This document shows positions 7,635 to 17,000 of a stretch of DNA of 64,000 bases, in pieces. This stretch comes from Sphingobacterium thalpophilum (GTDB lineage Bacteria; Bacteroidota; Bacteroidia; Sphingobacteriales; Sphingobacteriaceae), in contig CAMBMM010000003.1 of NCBI GenBank assembly GCA_945868825.1, positions 1 to 64,000 on the forward strand, read 5' to 3'. The first letter of the stretch is position 1. Every line of letters begins with the position of its first letter. A program made the translations under genes and the position numbers. The notes under the pieces are model-generated. The model made no database searches and was not told where the DNA came from. It was given only the letters and a program-made list of their open reading frames with translations.

Positions 7635-10600
7635 ATGCAAATTCTCAATAAATACAACGAACAATTTAAGCAAGCCTTAGCCTCTTTAAACGAGAATCAA
7701 TTAAAGGCCGTAAACCAATTAGATGGGCCGGTATTGGTAATTGCCGGTCCCGGAACGGGCAAAACCCAAATTTTAGCTGCTCGTATTGGTAAAATTTTGC
7801 TCGATACCGATACCCAAGCCCACAATATTTTATGCCTTACCTATACTGAAGCTGGTGCGGTGGCTATGCGTAAACGCTTGTTCGACTTTATTGGTCCCGA
7901 AGCATATCGGGTAAACATTTATACCTTTCATGCTTTTTGTAACGATATTATTCAAGAAAATCTCGATTACTTTGGCAAGCTGGAGCTAGATGTGCTCTCC
8001 GATTTGGAGCGTATAGATTTGTTTCGGAAATTGGTAAATAGTTTTGATAAAGACCACCCTTTAAAGCGTTTTAGAGGCGATGTGTATTACGAAATTAAAC
8101 GCTTGCAAAATCTTTTTGCCACCATGAAACGAGAAGATTGGTCGGGCGAATTTATTAGTGATAAAATTGATGAATATATTGAGCTGGTAAAAGATTCGGA
8201 GCCAGGAAGTTCTTATTATGCCGACTATAAATACCAGAAAAAATATAAAGATAAGCAGCCGGGTGAACTAAAACCGGTATTTAATACCCTTTTAGAATCG
8301 CTCGAAAAATTACGTGCCGCTGCCAAGGAGTTTCCGGCCTACCGCAAACTGATACAGCAGATGAATCGTTACGATTACGACGATATGATTTTGTGGGTGC
8401 TCGAAGCTTTTAAAAAAGATGAGTACTTATTGCTCAATTACCAAGAGCGTTTTCAGTATGTATTGGTAGACGAATACCAAGACACCAGCGGTTCGCAAAA
8501 CGAACTTATCCAACTTTTAATTAGCTATTGGGATACCCCCAATATTTTTGTGGTGGGCGATGATGATCAATCTATTTTTAGGTTTCAGGGAGCCAACGTG
8601 CAAAATATAGAAGCTTACCACGCTACCTATGCTCATCAATTATACCAAGTGATGCTTACGGATAATTACCGTTCGTCGCAGCATATTTTAGATACCGCAC
8701 GGGTGCTCATAGAGCAAAATAAAGAGCGGGTAAAATTGCAGGGCTTAAGCAAGCATTTATTGGCTAAAAATGCAAACTATGCCCACTCCGAAGTAAAGCC
8801 AGTAATTAGAGCATATGGTAGCCAATTCCAAGAATTTGCCCATATAACCCGCCAAGTGGAAGACTTAATTTCACAAGGTGTAGCTCCGCAAGAAATAGCG
8901 ATTATTTATAAAGAACACCGTTCGGGTGAAGAGCTGGCCCGTTATTTTCAGCTTAAAGATATTGCGGTAAACACCAAAAAAAAGGTGAATATTTTAACAG
9001 AACCCTTTGGTAAAAAAATCATCAACCTATTGCGTTATGTAGCTGCCGAACAACAATTTCCGTATAGTGGCGATGGCTTGCTTTTTGAATTGATGCATTA
9101 CGATTTTTACCAAATAGACTCGATGGATATTGCCAAGTTTAGCGTAGAGGTTAGCCAGCAAAACCACGATGCCAAAGAAAGAACCTCCATCCGCAGAAAA
9201 CTGTATGAACTTGCTCGTAAGCCCGAAACAGAACTCAATACCGAGAGTTTAAAACAAATTCAGCGCTTAAGCAACGATTTAGAGTATTGGATTAAAGAAG
9301 CCGCCAACCTTACACTTCATAATTTGTTCGAAAAAATGATGGTTCGAGGTGGTTTATTGGCTTATGTATTGCAATCGGCAGATAAAACCTGGTTGATGCA
9401 AATGCTCACCTCTATTTTTAATTTCTTAAAAGATGAAAGCCGCAAAAAGCCCGATTTAAGTTTGGTAGACTTTGTAAGTCTGCTCGATTCTTTAGAAGAG
9501 CACGATTTGCCCCTATCCTTAACCCACTCTATTTTTAACGAAACTGGCGTGCATTTTTTAACCTGCCACAGCGCAAAGGGTTTGGAGTTTGATTATGTGT
9601 TTTTAGTGGGCGCCAACCGCAAAGTTTGGGAAGAGAAGCGTAAAAATACGAGTGGCGAATATAAGTTACCAGATACGGTGTTTTCATCGCTTGCCAATAC
9701 CAGCGATTTGGAAGAATTGCGTCGCTTGTTCTACGTGGCCATTACACGTGCCCGTAAAGAATTAGTCATTTCGTACGTAAACGAAGATTTGAAGGGAAAA
9801 CCACAAGAAGCTACCCTGTTTATTGGCGAAATTAAAGCCAGTACCGATTTGCAGGAAGAATTTGTAGAGGTACCTACAGCAGATTTAGAAGCCTTTTTTG
9901 TATTGCAGTTTAGTGCCGATGAACGGATTAATCCGGGCTTAATTGACGGCCCTTATATTGATCATTTACTAGAAAAATATAGCCTCAGCGTAACACATCT
10001 TAATAATTATTTAGACTGTCCGCTTAAATTCTATTTCAATAATTTAATTCGAGTGCCGAGCGGTAAAAACGATACCATGACTTTTGGTTCGGCAGTGCAT
10101 TGGGCGCTGAATAAATTGTTTAGAACCCTGCCTGATAATAACCAGGAATTTCATTCTATTGAGCGGTTTATGGACGATTTTAGGTGGTATATGAAACGCA
10201 ATCGCGAAGCTTTTACCGACGAACAATATACCCGTAGGCTAGATCATGGGGATAAAATTTTACCCGCCTATTACGAGCGCTATGTAAACGAGTGGAATAA
10301 AAATACCCTTACCGAACACAAAATAAAACAGGTAGAAATAGGCGGCATTCCGGTAAAAGGCGACTTGGATAAAATTGAATTTGATGGCAAGCAAATTACC
10401 ATTGTAGATTATAAAACGGGCAGCTATGAAAATGCCAAGGCCAAGCTAAAGCCGGCCGATGAGAAAAACATATTGGGTGGCGATTATTGGCGCCAAGCTG
10501 TGTTTTATCGCTTATTGGTTGAGAACGACCCACGCCATGACTGGGAAGTAACTGCCGTTGATTTCGATTTTATAGAACCTTATAACGATGAATATGTAAA

Positions 10601-10799
10601 AGCTAAGGTGCTTATTAAGCCCGAAGATTTAAAAATCGTACGTACCCAAATAAAGGAAACTTTTGAGAACATTAAAAACCACCGTTTTGATGGTTGTGGT
10701 AAAGAAGATTGTAACTGGTGTACTTTTGTGCGCAATAATTTTCAAGCACCCGATACCTTGCTGGAGTTGGCCGGGGCCGACGAAAATAGTACGGATTAA
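7635..10799 (+). CDS. UvrD-type DNA helicase fused to a RecB-like Fe-S nuclease
   Basis: Large ATP-dependent 3'-5' helicase of superfamily 1 with a C-terminal exonuclease, presumably in double-strand-break or recombination repair. Helicase motifs in order: AGPGTGKT (Walker A, about residues 37-44), VLVDEYQDTSGSQ (Walker B, about 276-288), GDDDQSIFRFQGA (motif III region, ~310), TCHSAKGLEFDYVFL (~643) and RRLFYVAITRARKEL (motif VI, ~697). The C-terminal third has LNNYLDCPLKFYF (~790), GDLDKIEFDG and IVDYKTG (PD-(D/E)XK catalytic D...DxK, ~912-928) and DGCGKEDCNWC (~1020-1030). One Cys before and three after the nuclease core is the AddB-type iron-sulfur arrangement. 1054 residues. No AddA/AddB partner is adjacent. 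It could be a single-chain AddAB analogue; that is inference. Confidence 0.88.
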   Translation: MQILNKYNEQFKQALASLNENQLKAVNQLDGPVLVIAGPGTGKTQILAARIGKILLDTDTQAHNILCLTYTEAGAVAMRKRLFDFIGPEAYRVNIYTFHAFCNDIIQENLDYFGKLELDVLSDLERIDLFRKLVNSFDKDHPLKRFRGDVYYEIKRLQNLFATMKREDWSGEFISDKIDEYIELVKDSEPGSSYYADYKYQKKYKDKQPGELKPVFNTLLESLEKLRAAAKEFPAYRKLIQQMNRYDYDDMILWVLEAFKKDEYLLLNYQERFQYVLVDEYQDTSGSQNELIQLLISYWDTPNIFVVGDDDQSIFRFQGANVQNIEAYHATYAHQLYQVMLTDNYRSSQHILDTARVLIEQNKERVKLQGLSKHLLAKNANYAHSEVKPVIRAYGSQFQEFAHITRQVEDLISQGVAPQEIAIIYKEHRSGEELARYFQLKDIAVNTKKKVNILTEPFGKKIINLLRYVAAEQQFPYSGDGLLFELMHYDFYQIDSMDIAKFSVEVSQQNHDAKERTSIRRKLYELARKPETELNTESLKQIQRLSNDLEYWIKEAANLTLHNLFEKMMVRGGLLAYVLQSADKTWLMQMLTSIFNFLKDESRKKPDLSLVDFVSLLDSLEEHDLPLSLTHSIFNETGVHFLTCHSAKGLEFDYVFLVGANRKVWEEKRKNTSGEYKLPDTVFSSLANTSDLEELRRLFYVAITRARKELVISYVNEDLKGKPQEATLFIGEIKASTDLQEEFVEVPTADLEAFFVLQFSADERINPGLIDGPYIDHLLEKYSLSVTHLNNYLDCPLKFYFNNLIRVPSGKNDTMTFGSAVHWALNKLFRTLPDNNQEFHSIERFMDDFRWYMKRNREAFTDEQYTRRLDHGDKILPAYYERYVNEWNKNTLTEHKIKQVEIGGIPVKGDLDKIEFDGKQITIVDYKTGSYENAKAKLKPADEKNILGGDYWRQAVFYRLLVENDPRHDWEVTAVDFDFIEPYNDEYVKAKVLIKPEDLKIVRTQIKETFENIKNHRFDGCGKEDCNWCTFVRNNFQAPDTLLELAGADENSTD

Positions 10800-10853
10800 A
10801 GGAGAAGATACTAACGTTTCACATTCTAGCCCTCAGATTTCAAAAAACTAGAT

Positions 10854-10861
10854 TATATTTG
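10854..10861 (+). promoter_or_regulatory. Candidate -7 element for pdhB (TATATTTG)
   Basis: Exact TAnnTTTG match 17 bases before the pdhB ATG. No clear -33 TTTG at 19-21 bases upstream, so confidence is limited. The gap after the helicase gene (79 bases) has no terminator hairpin. Confidence 0.35.
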
Positions 10862-10878
10862 CCTTCCGAAAAGTTGAT

Positions 10879-11874
10879 TTGAACACCATGAGAGAACTAC
10901 AATTTAGAGAAGCCCTTCGCGAAGCAATGAACGAAGAAATGAGAAAAGATGAAACCATCTTTTTAATAGGTGAAGAAGTGGCCGAGTACAATGGCGCCTA
11001 TAAAGTGAGCCAGGGGATGTTAGAAGAGTTTGGCGAAAAACGCATTATAGATACTCCCATTGCCGAATTGGGTTTTACAGGTATTGCAGTTGGTGCCGCC
11101 ATGAATGGCTTACGCCCTATTGTAGAATTCATGACCTTTAACTTCTCTTTAGTAGCTATTGACCAGGTAATTAATTCAGCTGCCAAAATGCTCTCTATGA
11201 GTGGTGGTCAATTCCCTATGCCTATGGTATTTCGCGGTCCAACCGGTAATGCCGGACAATTAGGTGCCCAACACTCTCAAAATTTCGAAAATTGGTATGC
11301 CAACTGCCCAGGTTTAAAAGTGGTAGTTCCGGCCGATCCGTACGAAGCAAAAGGCTTATTAAAATCAGCTATTATCGATCCAGATCCAGTAATTTTTATG
11401 GAATCGGAAGTGATGTATGGCGATAAGGGTTTAGTGCCCGAAGAAGAATATTATTTACCTATTGGCAAAGCCCGTGTGGTAAAAGAAGGTAGCGATGTAA
11501 CCATCGTAACCTTTGGTAAAATGTTAAGCCGTGTGGTCATGCCAGCGGTAGAAGAATTAACAAAAGAAGGAATTAATGTAGAAGTAATTGACTTGCGTAC
11601 CGTACGCCCCATTGATTATGCTACTGTGATTGCCTCTGTAAAGAAAACTAACCGTATGGTATTTGTAGAAGAAGCTTGGCCTTTAGCCTCTATTTCTACC
11701 GAAGTAAGTTTTAAAGTACAACGTGAAGCTTTCGATTATTTAGATGCGCCAATTATTCGTATTACCTCTGCCGATGTGCCTTTGCCTTACGCATCAACAC
11801 TAATTCAAGAAGCTTTGCCCAATGCAGAGCGTGTAATTAAAGCAGTTAAAGAGGTATTGTACCTTAATAAATAA
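10879..11874 (+). CDS. pdhB: Pyruvate dehydrogenase E1 component, beta subunit
   Basis: Beta chain of the thiamine-diphosphate-dependent E1 enzyme, which with E1 alpha, E2 and E3 turns pyruvate into acetyl-CoA. The transketolase-like pyrimidine-binding domain occupies the first half (FLIGEEVAEYNGAYKVSQGM, with the Glu that activates ThDP; TPIAELGFTGIAVGAAMNG; FRGPTGNAGQLGAQHSQNFE) and the transketolase C-terminal domain the second (DVTIVTFGKM, EVIDLRTVRPID, VEEAWP). 331 residues is normal. Unusually for many bacteria the alpha, E2 and E3 genes are not adjacent, though split pdh loci occur in Bacteroidota. A strong terminator follows at 11895-11928. Confidence 0.93.
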   Translation: MNTMRELQFREALREAMNEEMRKDETIFLIGEEVAEYNGAYKVSQGMLEEFGEKRIIDTPIAELGFTGIAVGAAMNGLRPIVEFMTFNFSLVAIDQVINSAAKMLSMSGGQFPMPMVFRGPTGNAGQLGAQHSQNFENWYANCPGLKVVVPADPYEAKGLLKSAIIDPDPVIFMESEVMYGDKGLVPEEEYYLPIGKARVVKEGSDVTIVTFGKMLSRVVMPAVEELTKEGINVEVIDLRTVRPIDYATVIASVKKTNRMVFVEEAWPLASISTEVSFKVQREAFDYLDAPIIRITSADVPLPYASTLIQEALPNAERVIKAVKEVLYLNK

Positions 11875-11894
11875 ACGATTTAACTAACCAATTG

Positions 11895-11933
11895 CAAGTA
11901 AGCCCCGGTAATTATCGGGGCTTACTTGTTTTT
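11895..11933 (+). terminator. Rho-independent terminator after pdhB
   Basis: A perfect 13-base-pair stem (CAAGTAAGCCCCG with CGGGGCTTACTTG) around an 8-base loop is followed by GTTTTT. The T-tract is on the plus-strand side only, so it serves pdhB rather than the convergent Lrp gene that ends at 11932. Confidence 0.85.
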
Positions 11934-12408
11934 AAGCTATTTGAATTTGCCGCTTTATGCTTTCTTCTAAAGAGATAAAAGTTTCGGTGCGTTGTATGCC
12001 GGGTGCGGCTTGTATGTCATCGTTTAGCACTCGGCGTAAGTGGTTGGTATCTTTACAAACAATTTTAGCGAACATGCTGTAAGCCCCAGTACAATAATGC
12101 AGTTCCACAATTTCTTTCACTTCCTTTAGGCGTTCTACCGCCTCGTTATACTTCGATCCCTTTTGCAGAAAAATACCCAAGAATGCACAAATATCGTAGC
12201 CAATTTTTTGGGCATTTACATTTAACTGCGAACCCTCAATAATCCCCATGTCTTGCATCTTTTTCATCCGAACGTGCACCGTTCCACCAGAAATGATTAA
12301 TCTTTTGGCAATCTCGGTGTAAGGAATGGTGGCATCGGCCATTAAAATGGATAAAATCTCCTTATCTAAATTGTCAATTTCTAAATTTTGAGGCTTTTTT
12401 TCTGTCAT
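11932..12408 (-). CDS. Lrp/AsnC family transcriptional regulator
   Basis: Amino-acid-responsive DNA-binding regulator. The N-terminal winged helix-turn-helix (about residues 10-60) includes DKEILSILMADATIPYTEIA and the recognition helix region SGGTVHVRMKKMQDMGII. The C-terminal RAM ligand-binding/oligomerisation domain (about 70-150) includes YDICAFLGIFLQKG and the glycine-containing turn HYCTGAYSMFAKIVCKD. 158 residues is the usual size. It is divergent from the putative small RNA transcribed from about 12519, so its own regulatory region overlaps that promoter; many Lrp proteins regulate the adjacent divergent gene, which makes the small RNA a candidate target (inference). Confidence 0.92.
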   Translation of the reverse strand: MTEKKPQNLEIDNLDKEILSILMADATIPYTEIAKRLIISGGTVHVRMKKMQDMGIIEGSQLNVNAQKIGYDICAFLGIFLQKGSKYNEAVERLKEVKEIVELHYCTGAYSMFAKIVCKDTNHLRRVLNDDIQAAPGIQRTETFISLEESIKRQIQIA

Positions 12409-12481
12409 TATTTGAAAAACTTGTTTCTATGTTAAGTTTATATTACAATTATATTAAAAATTGAATTAAATCATTATCATA

Positions 12482-12513
12482 TTTGCAAAAAAAATCACTT
12501 TCATTTATATTTG
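12482..12513 (+). promoter_or_regulatory. Bacteroidota-type promoter of the putative small RNA
   Basis: TTTG at 12482-12485 and TATATTTG at 12506-12513, separated by exactly 20 bases, match the phylum's -33/-7 consensus (TTTG, 19-21 bases, TAnnTTTG). It is the best promoter match in the window. It reads rightward into a region without a plus-strand gene, with a terminator about 140 bases downstream. Confidence 0.75.
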
Positions 12514-12518
12514 TATCA

Positions 12519-12678
12519 ATGATTCGAAAGTATCATTCATCCGTGGGAAGTTTTTAACAGGTGAGAAAAGTCAAAAGCTTTTCTAGAGGTTCGATTCCTT
12601 ATCCCATAGCAACCTTATTCTTTAGGTTTATAATTGGTTAGTTTAAAAAAGTCCCAGACGCCCGTCAGGGACTTTTTT
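12519..12678 (+). ncRNA. Putative stand-alone small RNA with tRNA-like fold
   Basis: The 339-base gap between the Lrp gene and the amidohydrolase gene has no open frame but holds a complete transcription unit on the plus strand: the 12482-12513 promoter, several hairpins, and a terminator at 12645-12678. Structures seen: AATGAT/ATCATT (12518-12537); a closing helix GTGGGA (12543-12548) with TCCCAT (12602-12607); inside it AGAAAAG/CTTTTCT with a 7-base loop (12564-12584); and GAGG-TTCGATT-CCTT (12586-12600), whose loop is a canonical tRNA T-loop. A further AACCT/AGGTT hairpin lies at 12612-12629. The enclosed 65-66 bases look like a tRNA without a proper D-arm. A decayed tRNA gene is the main alternative to a regulatory RNA. 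I do not recognise a known RNA family. Start and end are inferred. Confidence 0.55.
12645..12678 (+). terminator. Rho-independent terminator of the putative small RNA
   Basis: AAAAAAGTCCC pairs with GGGACTTTTTT (11 base pairs) around a 12-base loop that itself contains GAC/GTC. GTCCC is at 12651-12655, GGGAC at 12668-12672 and the T-run at 12673-12678. No plus-strand protein gene lies upstream, which supports a non-coding transcript. Confidence 0.8.
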
Positions 12679-12699
12679 ATTTTATACCCTTTTGCCCAC

Positions 12700-12728
12700 A
12701 AAAAAAGCCCCCCGAATATCGAGAGGCT
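12700..12728 (-). terminator. Rho-independent terminator after the amidohydrolase genes
   Basis: Read on the minus strand, AGCCTCTCGA pairs with the downstream TTCGGGGGGCT region (10 base pairs with two G-T wobbles, loop TAT) and is followed by a run of T. It lies 20 bases after the stop of the 12748 gene and ends the two-gene amidohydrolase unit. Confidence 0.75.
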
Positions 12729-12747
12729 TTTCTTTAGAGGAATCGAC

Positions 12748-14016
12748 TTATTTTACGCCGTATTTTTCTTGATAACGCTTATACAATTGCTTGTGCAAAT
12801 TGTCTAGGTTGATAGTTCTGCCTTGTATAAAGGCATTTTCTACTTTATTACCTAGCATATCCAAGGCATCGCCACCCGAAATAAATAGGGTTGCATCTTT
12901 ACCTACTTCTAAGCTACCGGTGCTTTTATCAATTCCTAATATCTTGGCTGTATTTAGGGTAATAAGAGCCAAGGCTTGTTCTTTGCTTAAGCCATAGGCT
13001 GCCGCAGTACCCGCCTGAAAAGGCAAGCTACGTATACGGTCGACACGATTATTTCCACCTAGTGCTACCAATACGCCTGCGTCTTGTAAAATCTTTGGCA
13101 ATTCGTAAGGTAAGTATACATCATCGTCGTTTTTATCGGGTAGTGCTTGGGTTTCGGCAATAATTACCGGAACCTGATTTTCTTTTAATATATCGGCTAT
13201 TAAATACGCTTCGCTAGCACCAACAAGTACTAGGTTTAGGCCAAATGATTTGGTAAAGTTTATAGCCTGTAACATACCTGTTGCCTGGTTTACATTTACA
13301 AACAGCTTTTTGCTACCGTCAAACAAACCCTTTAAGGCTTCGAAACGGGCGTTGGTAACTGCAGGTTTTGTTAGTTGAGCATAGGCCTTTGCTTCGGTAA
13401 AATAACTGTTTAGTTGATCTAAGGCCTTTTGTCCGGCTTCGGCAGCCGGCCCTGTACCTTGGGTGCTCGGCCAATTTACGTGTACAGCCATATCTTTTTT
13501 GTAAGCGGCATCTTCCCAATTCCAGGCATCAAGCGTAACTACCGATGATTGTCCTGGAATTAAATCTCCTAGTGGAGTAGGCTGTGCCATCAAAATTCCA
13601 TTGGAACGGGTGGTTGGAATGACTTTTGAATCGGTATTAAACGCAATAAGAGAACGAACGTGTGGATTAATTTCTCCCACTTCGGTTCCATCATCGGTAC
13701 TACGAGCACCCAATTCAATTTCTACCAAACCTAAAATGGTGTTTGGTACAATAAATCCTGGGTAAACGTGTTTTCCGCTAGCATCAATGGTATTGGCACC
13801 GGCAATGCTCGGTGCTTCCCCTTCGCCTAGTGCGGTAATTTTACCTCCTGCAAAGGCAATAAACCCATTGTTAATTACAAGCCCTGTTGCGGTGTGTATG
13901 GTGGCATGGCTAATAATTGTAGGCTTGCTTTGTGCTTTGCCTGGTAATATGTTGGCTTGTCCGAAACATAGGGTGCTTAACACCAGTGCGACAAGACTTA
14001 AACTATATCTTTTCAT
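12748..14016 (-). CDS. Secreted amidohydrolase-family protein lacking the HxH metal motif
   Basis: Amidohydrolase-superfamily protein, 422 residues. The longer frame could begin at 14079, but the Met at 14016 (MKRYSLSLVALVLSTLCFGQ) gives a clean signal peptide and begins 17 bases after the upstream gene's stop; the longer start would overlap that gene. The N-terminal beta-sandwich (TIISHATIHTATGLVINNG, ALGEGEAPSIAGANTIDASGKHV) and C-terminal block (ALITLNTAKILGIDKSTGSLEVGKDATL) are typical. At the site where active members have PGFIDxHTHLG this protein reads PGFIVPNTILG, so both metal His are gone, and no SDxP-like Asp motif is seen (VALGGNNR instead). It is probably a non-catalytic partner of the 1007-residue neighbour. 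Location is periplasmic or beyond. Confidence 0.8.
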   Translation of the reverse strand: MKRYSLSLVALVLSTLCFGQANILPGKAQSKPTIISHATIHTATGLVINNGFIAFAGGKITALGEGEAPSIAGANTIDASGKHVYPGFIVPNTILGLVEIELGARSTDDGTEVGEINPHVRSLIAFNTDSKVIPTTRSNGILMAQPTPLGDLIPGQSSVVTLDAWNWEDAAYKKDMAVHVNWPSTQGTGPAAEAGQKALDQLNSYFTEAKAYAQLTKPAVTNARFEALKGLFDGSKKLFVNVNQATGMLQAINFTKSFGLNLVLVGASEAYLIADILKENQVPVIIAETQALPDKNDDDVYLPYELPKILQDAGVLVALGGNNRVDRIRSLPFQAGTAAAYGLSKEQALALITLNTAKILGIDKSTGSLEVGKDATLFISGGDALDMLGNKVENAFIQGRTINLDNLHKQLYKRYQEKYGVK

Positions 14017-14033
14017 CTTTTTTTCTAAGTTTT

Positions 14034-17000
14034 TTATCTGTTGTTGTTTACAAATTGATCTTCTTCTAAGGTTTCGCATTCGTATAAACGCTGACGTTGC
14101 ATGCTTGGACGTTGGGTAGCACTACCCCCATTTTTGGCATCCATCATTTTTTGGATAATGCGTCCTTTCTCGGCACTCATTGTTTTTAGACTTTCGGTAT
14201 TCTTGTTCAAATCCCAATATTGTATACCATCTACAAAGGTTTTTTCTGCTAAGGCATAAACAGATAATGGGTTGGCAGACCAGAGTACCAAATCGGCGTC
14301 TTTCCCTACTTTAATACTACCCACACGATTATCAATGTGAAGCATTTTAGCTGGGTTTAAAGTAACGAGTTTAAAGGCTTCTTCTTCGCTCATACCACCG
14401 TAAGTAATGGCTTTTGCTGCTTCTTGGTTTAAACGACGGGCCATTTCGGCATCATCGGAATTAAAGCCGGTTACTACGCCCATTTGGTGCATTAAGGCTC
14501 CATTGTACGGGATGGCCTCGAGTACTTCGCTTTTGTAGCCCCACCAATCGGAGAACGTAGAAGCGGCGATACCTCTTGCAGCCATTTTATCGGCCATTTT
14601 ATAACCCTCTAAAATATGGGTAAAGGTGTTTATTTTAAAGCCCATAGAATCGGCAACGTGCATGAGCATGTTAATTTCCGATTGTACGTAAGAGTGGCAG
14701 GTGATGAATCGTTTTTGATTTAAAATTTCTACTAAGGCATCTAATTCTAAATCTCTACGAACCGTATTTCCTTTTACGGCACGTGCTGCTTCGTATTCTT
14801 TAGCACGGGTAAAGGCATCTACATATACTTGTTCTACTCCCATGCGGCTTTGTGGGAAACGACTGGCATTGGTTGGGAAATTTGATGAATTACTTTGTTT
14901 CACATTTTCACCCAAGGCAAATTTAATGTAGCCATCACTTCCTTCAAATTTTAATTCTTCGGGCGTTTTACCCCAACGTAATTTAAGTACTTGAGTTTGT
15001 CCACCAATGGCGTTGGCCGATCCGTGTAAAATATGAGAAGTAGTTACCCCACCGGCTAATTGGCGGTAAATGTTTACGTCTTCTGAATTGATGATATCGG
15101 CAATGCGTACTTCTGAAGTTACCGATTGCGCCCCTTCATTAATACCACCCGATCCGGCAATGTGAGAGTGTTCGTCAACAATACCTGGCGTTAATTGTTT
15201 GCCTGTAGCATCAATTACTTTAGCGGTACCGGCAGGCAAGTTTTTCCCAATTGCTTTTATTTTTCCATTTTCAATTAGCACGTCGGTATTGGGTAAAATA
15301 CCCTCTTTTTCATTGGTCCAAACCGTAGCATTTTTAAACAATACGGTTTCTGCTTTAGGTGCTTCGGTATAACCGAAAGCGGTAAACGGATAAATAACAC
15401 TTCCTACAACAGGCTTTTGTGTTTCTTTTTTCGCGGTTACAGCAGTGGCTTTTACCTCTTCTTGGAAGGTGGCTATCCATTTGCTACTAGTACCGTCGGT
15501 GGCAATGGCGTCTCCTTTAAATACCAATGGGTTGGTTGCAGCAATGAATCCACTTAAGCGAATGATTGCGCTTGGTTTCTTTTTAAGATCGAAGTATACG
15601 TTTACTAAATCACCGTTACGGCTAAAGGTGGCTTTTGTTTTTAAACTATCAGTTCCTTGACGCTCTACACTTACATCGTATGCATTGGCGGTGCCGGCTA
15701 CTTTTAGTTTCAACTCACCAACACCCCCTAAGCTAAGGGCATAGGTGCCACGTAAATCTTTCACATCCATTTTAGAAACCACATATTGGCTACCCTCTAC
15801 CCAGTTTTCATAAATGGCACTTTCTTTTTTAAATACCGCATCAGAAGTGATAATAAAGTTGGCCAATTTACCTGGGGCTAGGCTGCCTACCTGATCGGCT
15901 ACGCCCAATAAACTGGCAGGCACTTCAGTAAGTGATTTTAAGGCTTGCTTTTCGCTTAACCCATGATCAATGGCGGTGCGAATGTTTGCCAAGAAATCTT
16001 TGCTACTCTCTAAACCGTATGAGGTAAGGGCAAAGCGAACACCCGCTTTTTCTAAAGCTGCTGGGTTGCTTGGCGCCAATTCCCAATCTTTTAATTGACT
16101 TAAGCTGATGTTCCGAGCATCTACGGGATTTTCTACATCGTAGGGTTTCGGAAAGTTTACTGGAACGATAAAACTACCGCCGGTTGCTTTAATAGCGGCT
16201 ATCCGTTGGTATTCTTTTCCGTCGGTTTTAAAGATGAATTGTTTGCCAAATTCATCACCAATCTTGTCGGCTCTTAATACGCTTAAGGCATCGTTAACCT
16301 CAAATAGTTGAGGTAGGCTTTGTGTTTTATTAAATTCGTCTAAAGAGATATTAAACTCTTCTTTCTGATTTTTATACCATTGTGCATCGTAATAAGTTTG
16401 GCGCAATAAGGAAATAGATCCCATTAATGATGAGGGATAATTGTTGTTGGAGCTGCCTTTATTAAAGGAGTATTGCGCAGCGGCTACATCTTTAAGAAAC
16501 GCATTATTTTCTTTTTCATCATTTAAGCTAACCACGGACGAGGTGCCTCGGGCTATTCCATCGCGATGGATAGCTTGTACAGCTCCAAATCCGTTTTTCT
16601 TTAATTCCTCAGCTTTCTTCGCATCTACGGTAAACATAGATTTTACAGTTATTTCTGGTCTGATCGCTTCGTTCCAACTGTAAGCTCCAACTTTTGTGCT
16701 GGTAAATACTGCAGAACGACCTTGGCGCCCAAATCCGCCTGCTTGTGGGCGGCTAGCTTCTGAGAGGCCATAGCTACTAAAGGCATCGATAAATGAAGGG
16801 TAAATAAATTTTCCTTTCAAATCAATTACAATATAACCCTTAGGTATGGTTAGGGTTTGACCAACGGCTTCAATTTTACGATTTTTTACCAACAGCGTTC
16901 CGTTGGTAATGGTTTGATCGGCATTGAGCACAATGGTGGCATTGGTAAATGCATACAAGCCTGGGCGCTTATCCCACGACCCATTTACTGGGTAGGTTTC

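Noticed and set aside
12542-12608. A functional tRNA gene
   Set aside because: The T-arm and closing helix are tRNA-like, but there is no paired D-arm with GG loop, the anticodon-loop U33 is replaced by C, the variable loop is too short and the acceptor is only six pairs. It is described as a tRNA-like element of a small RNA instead.
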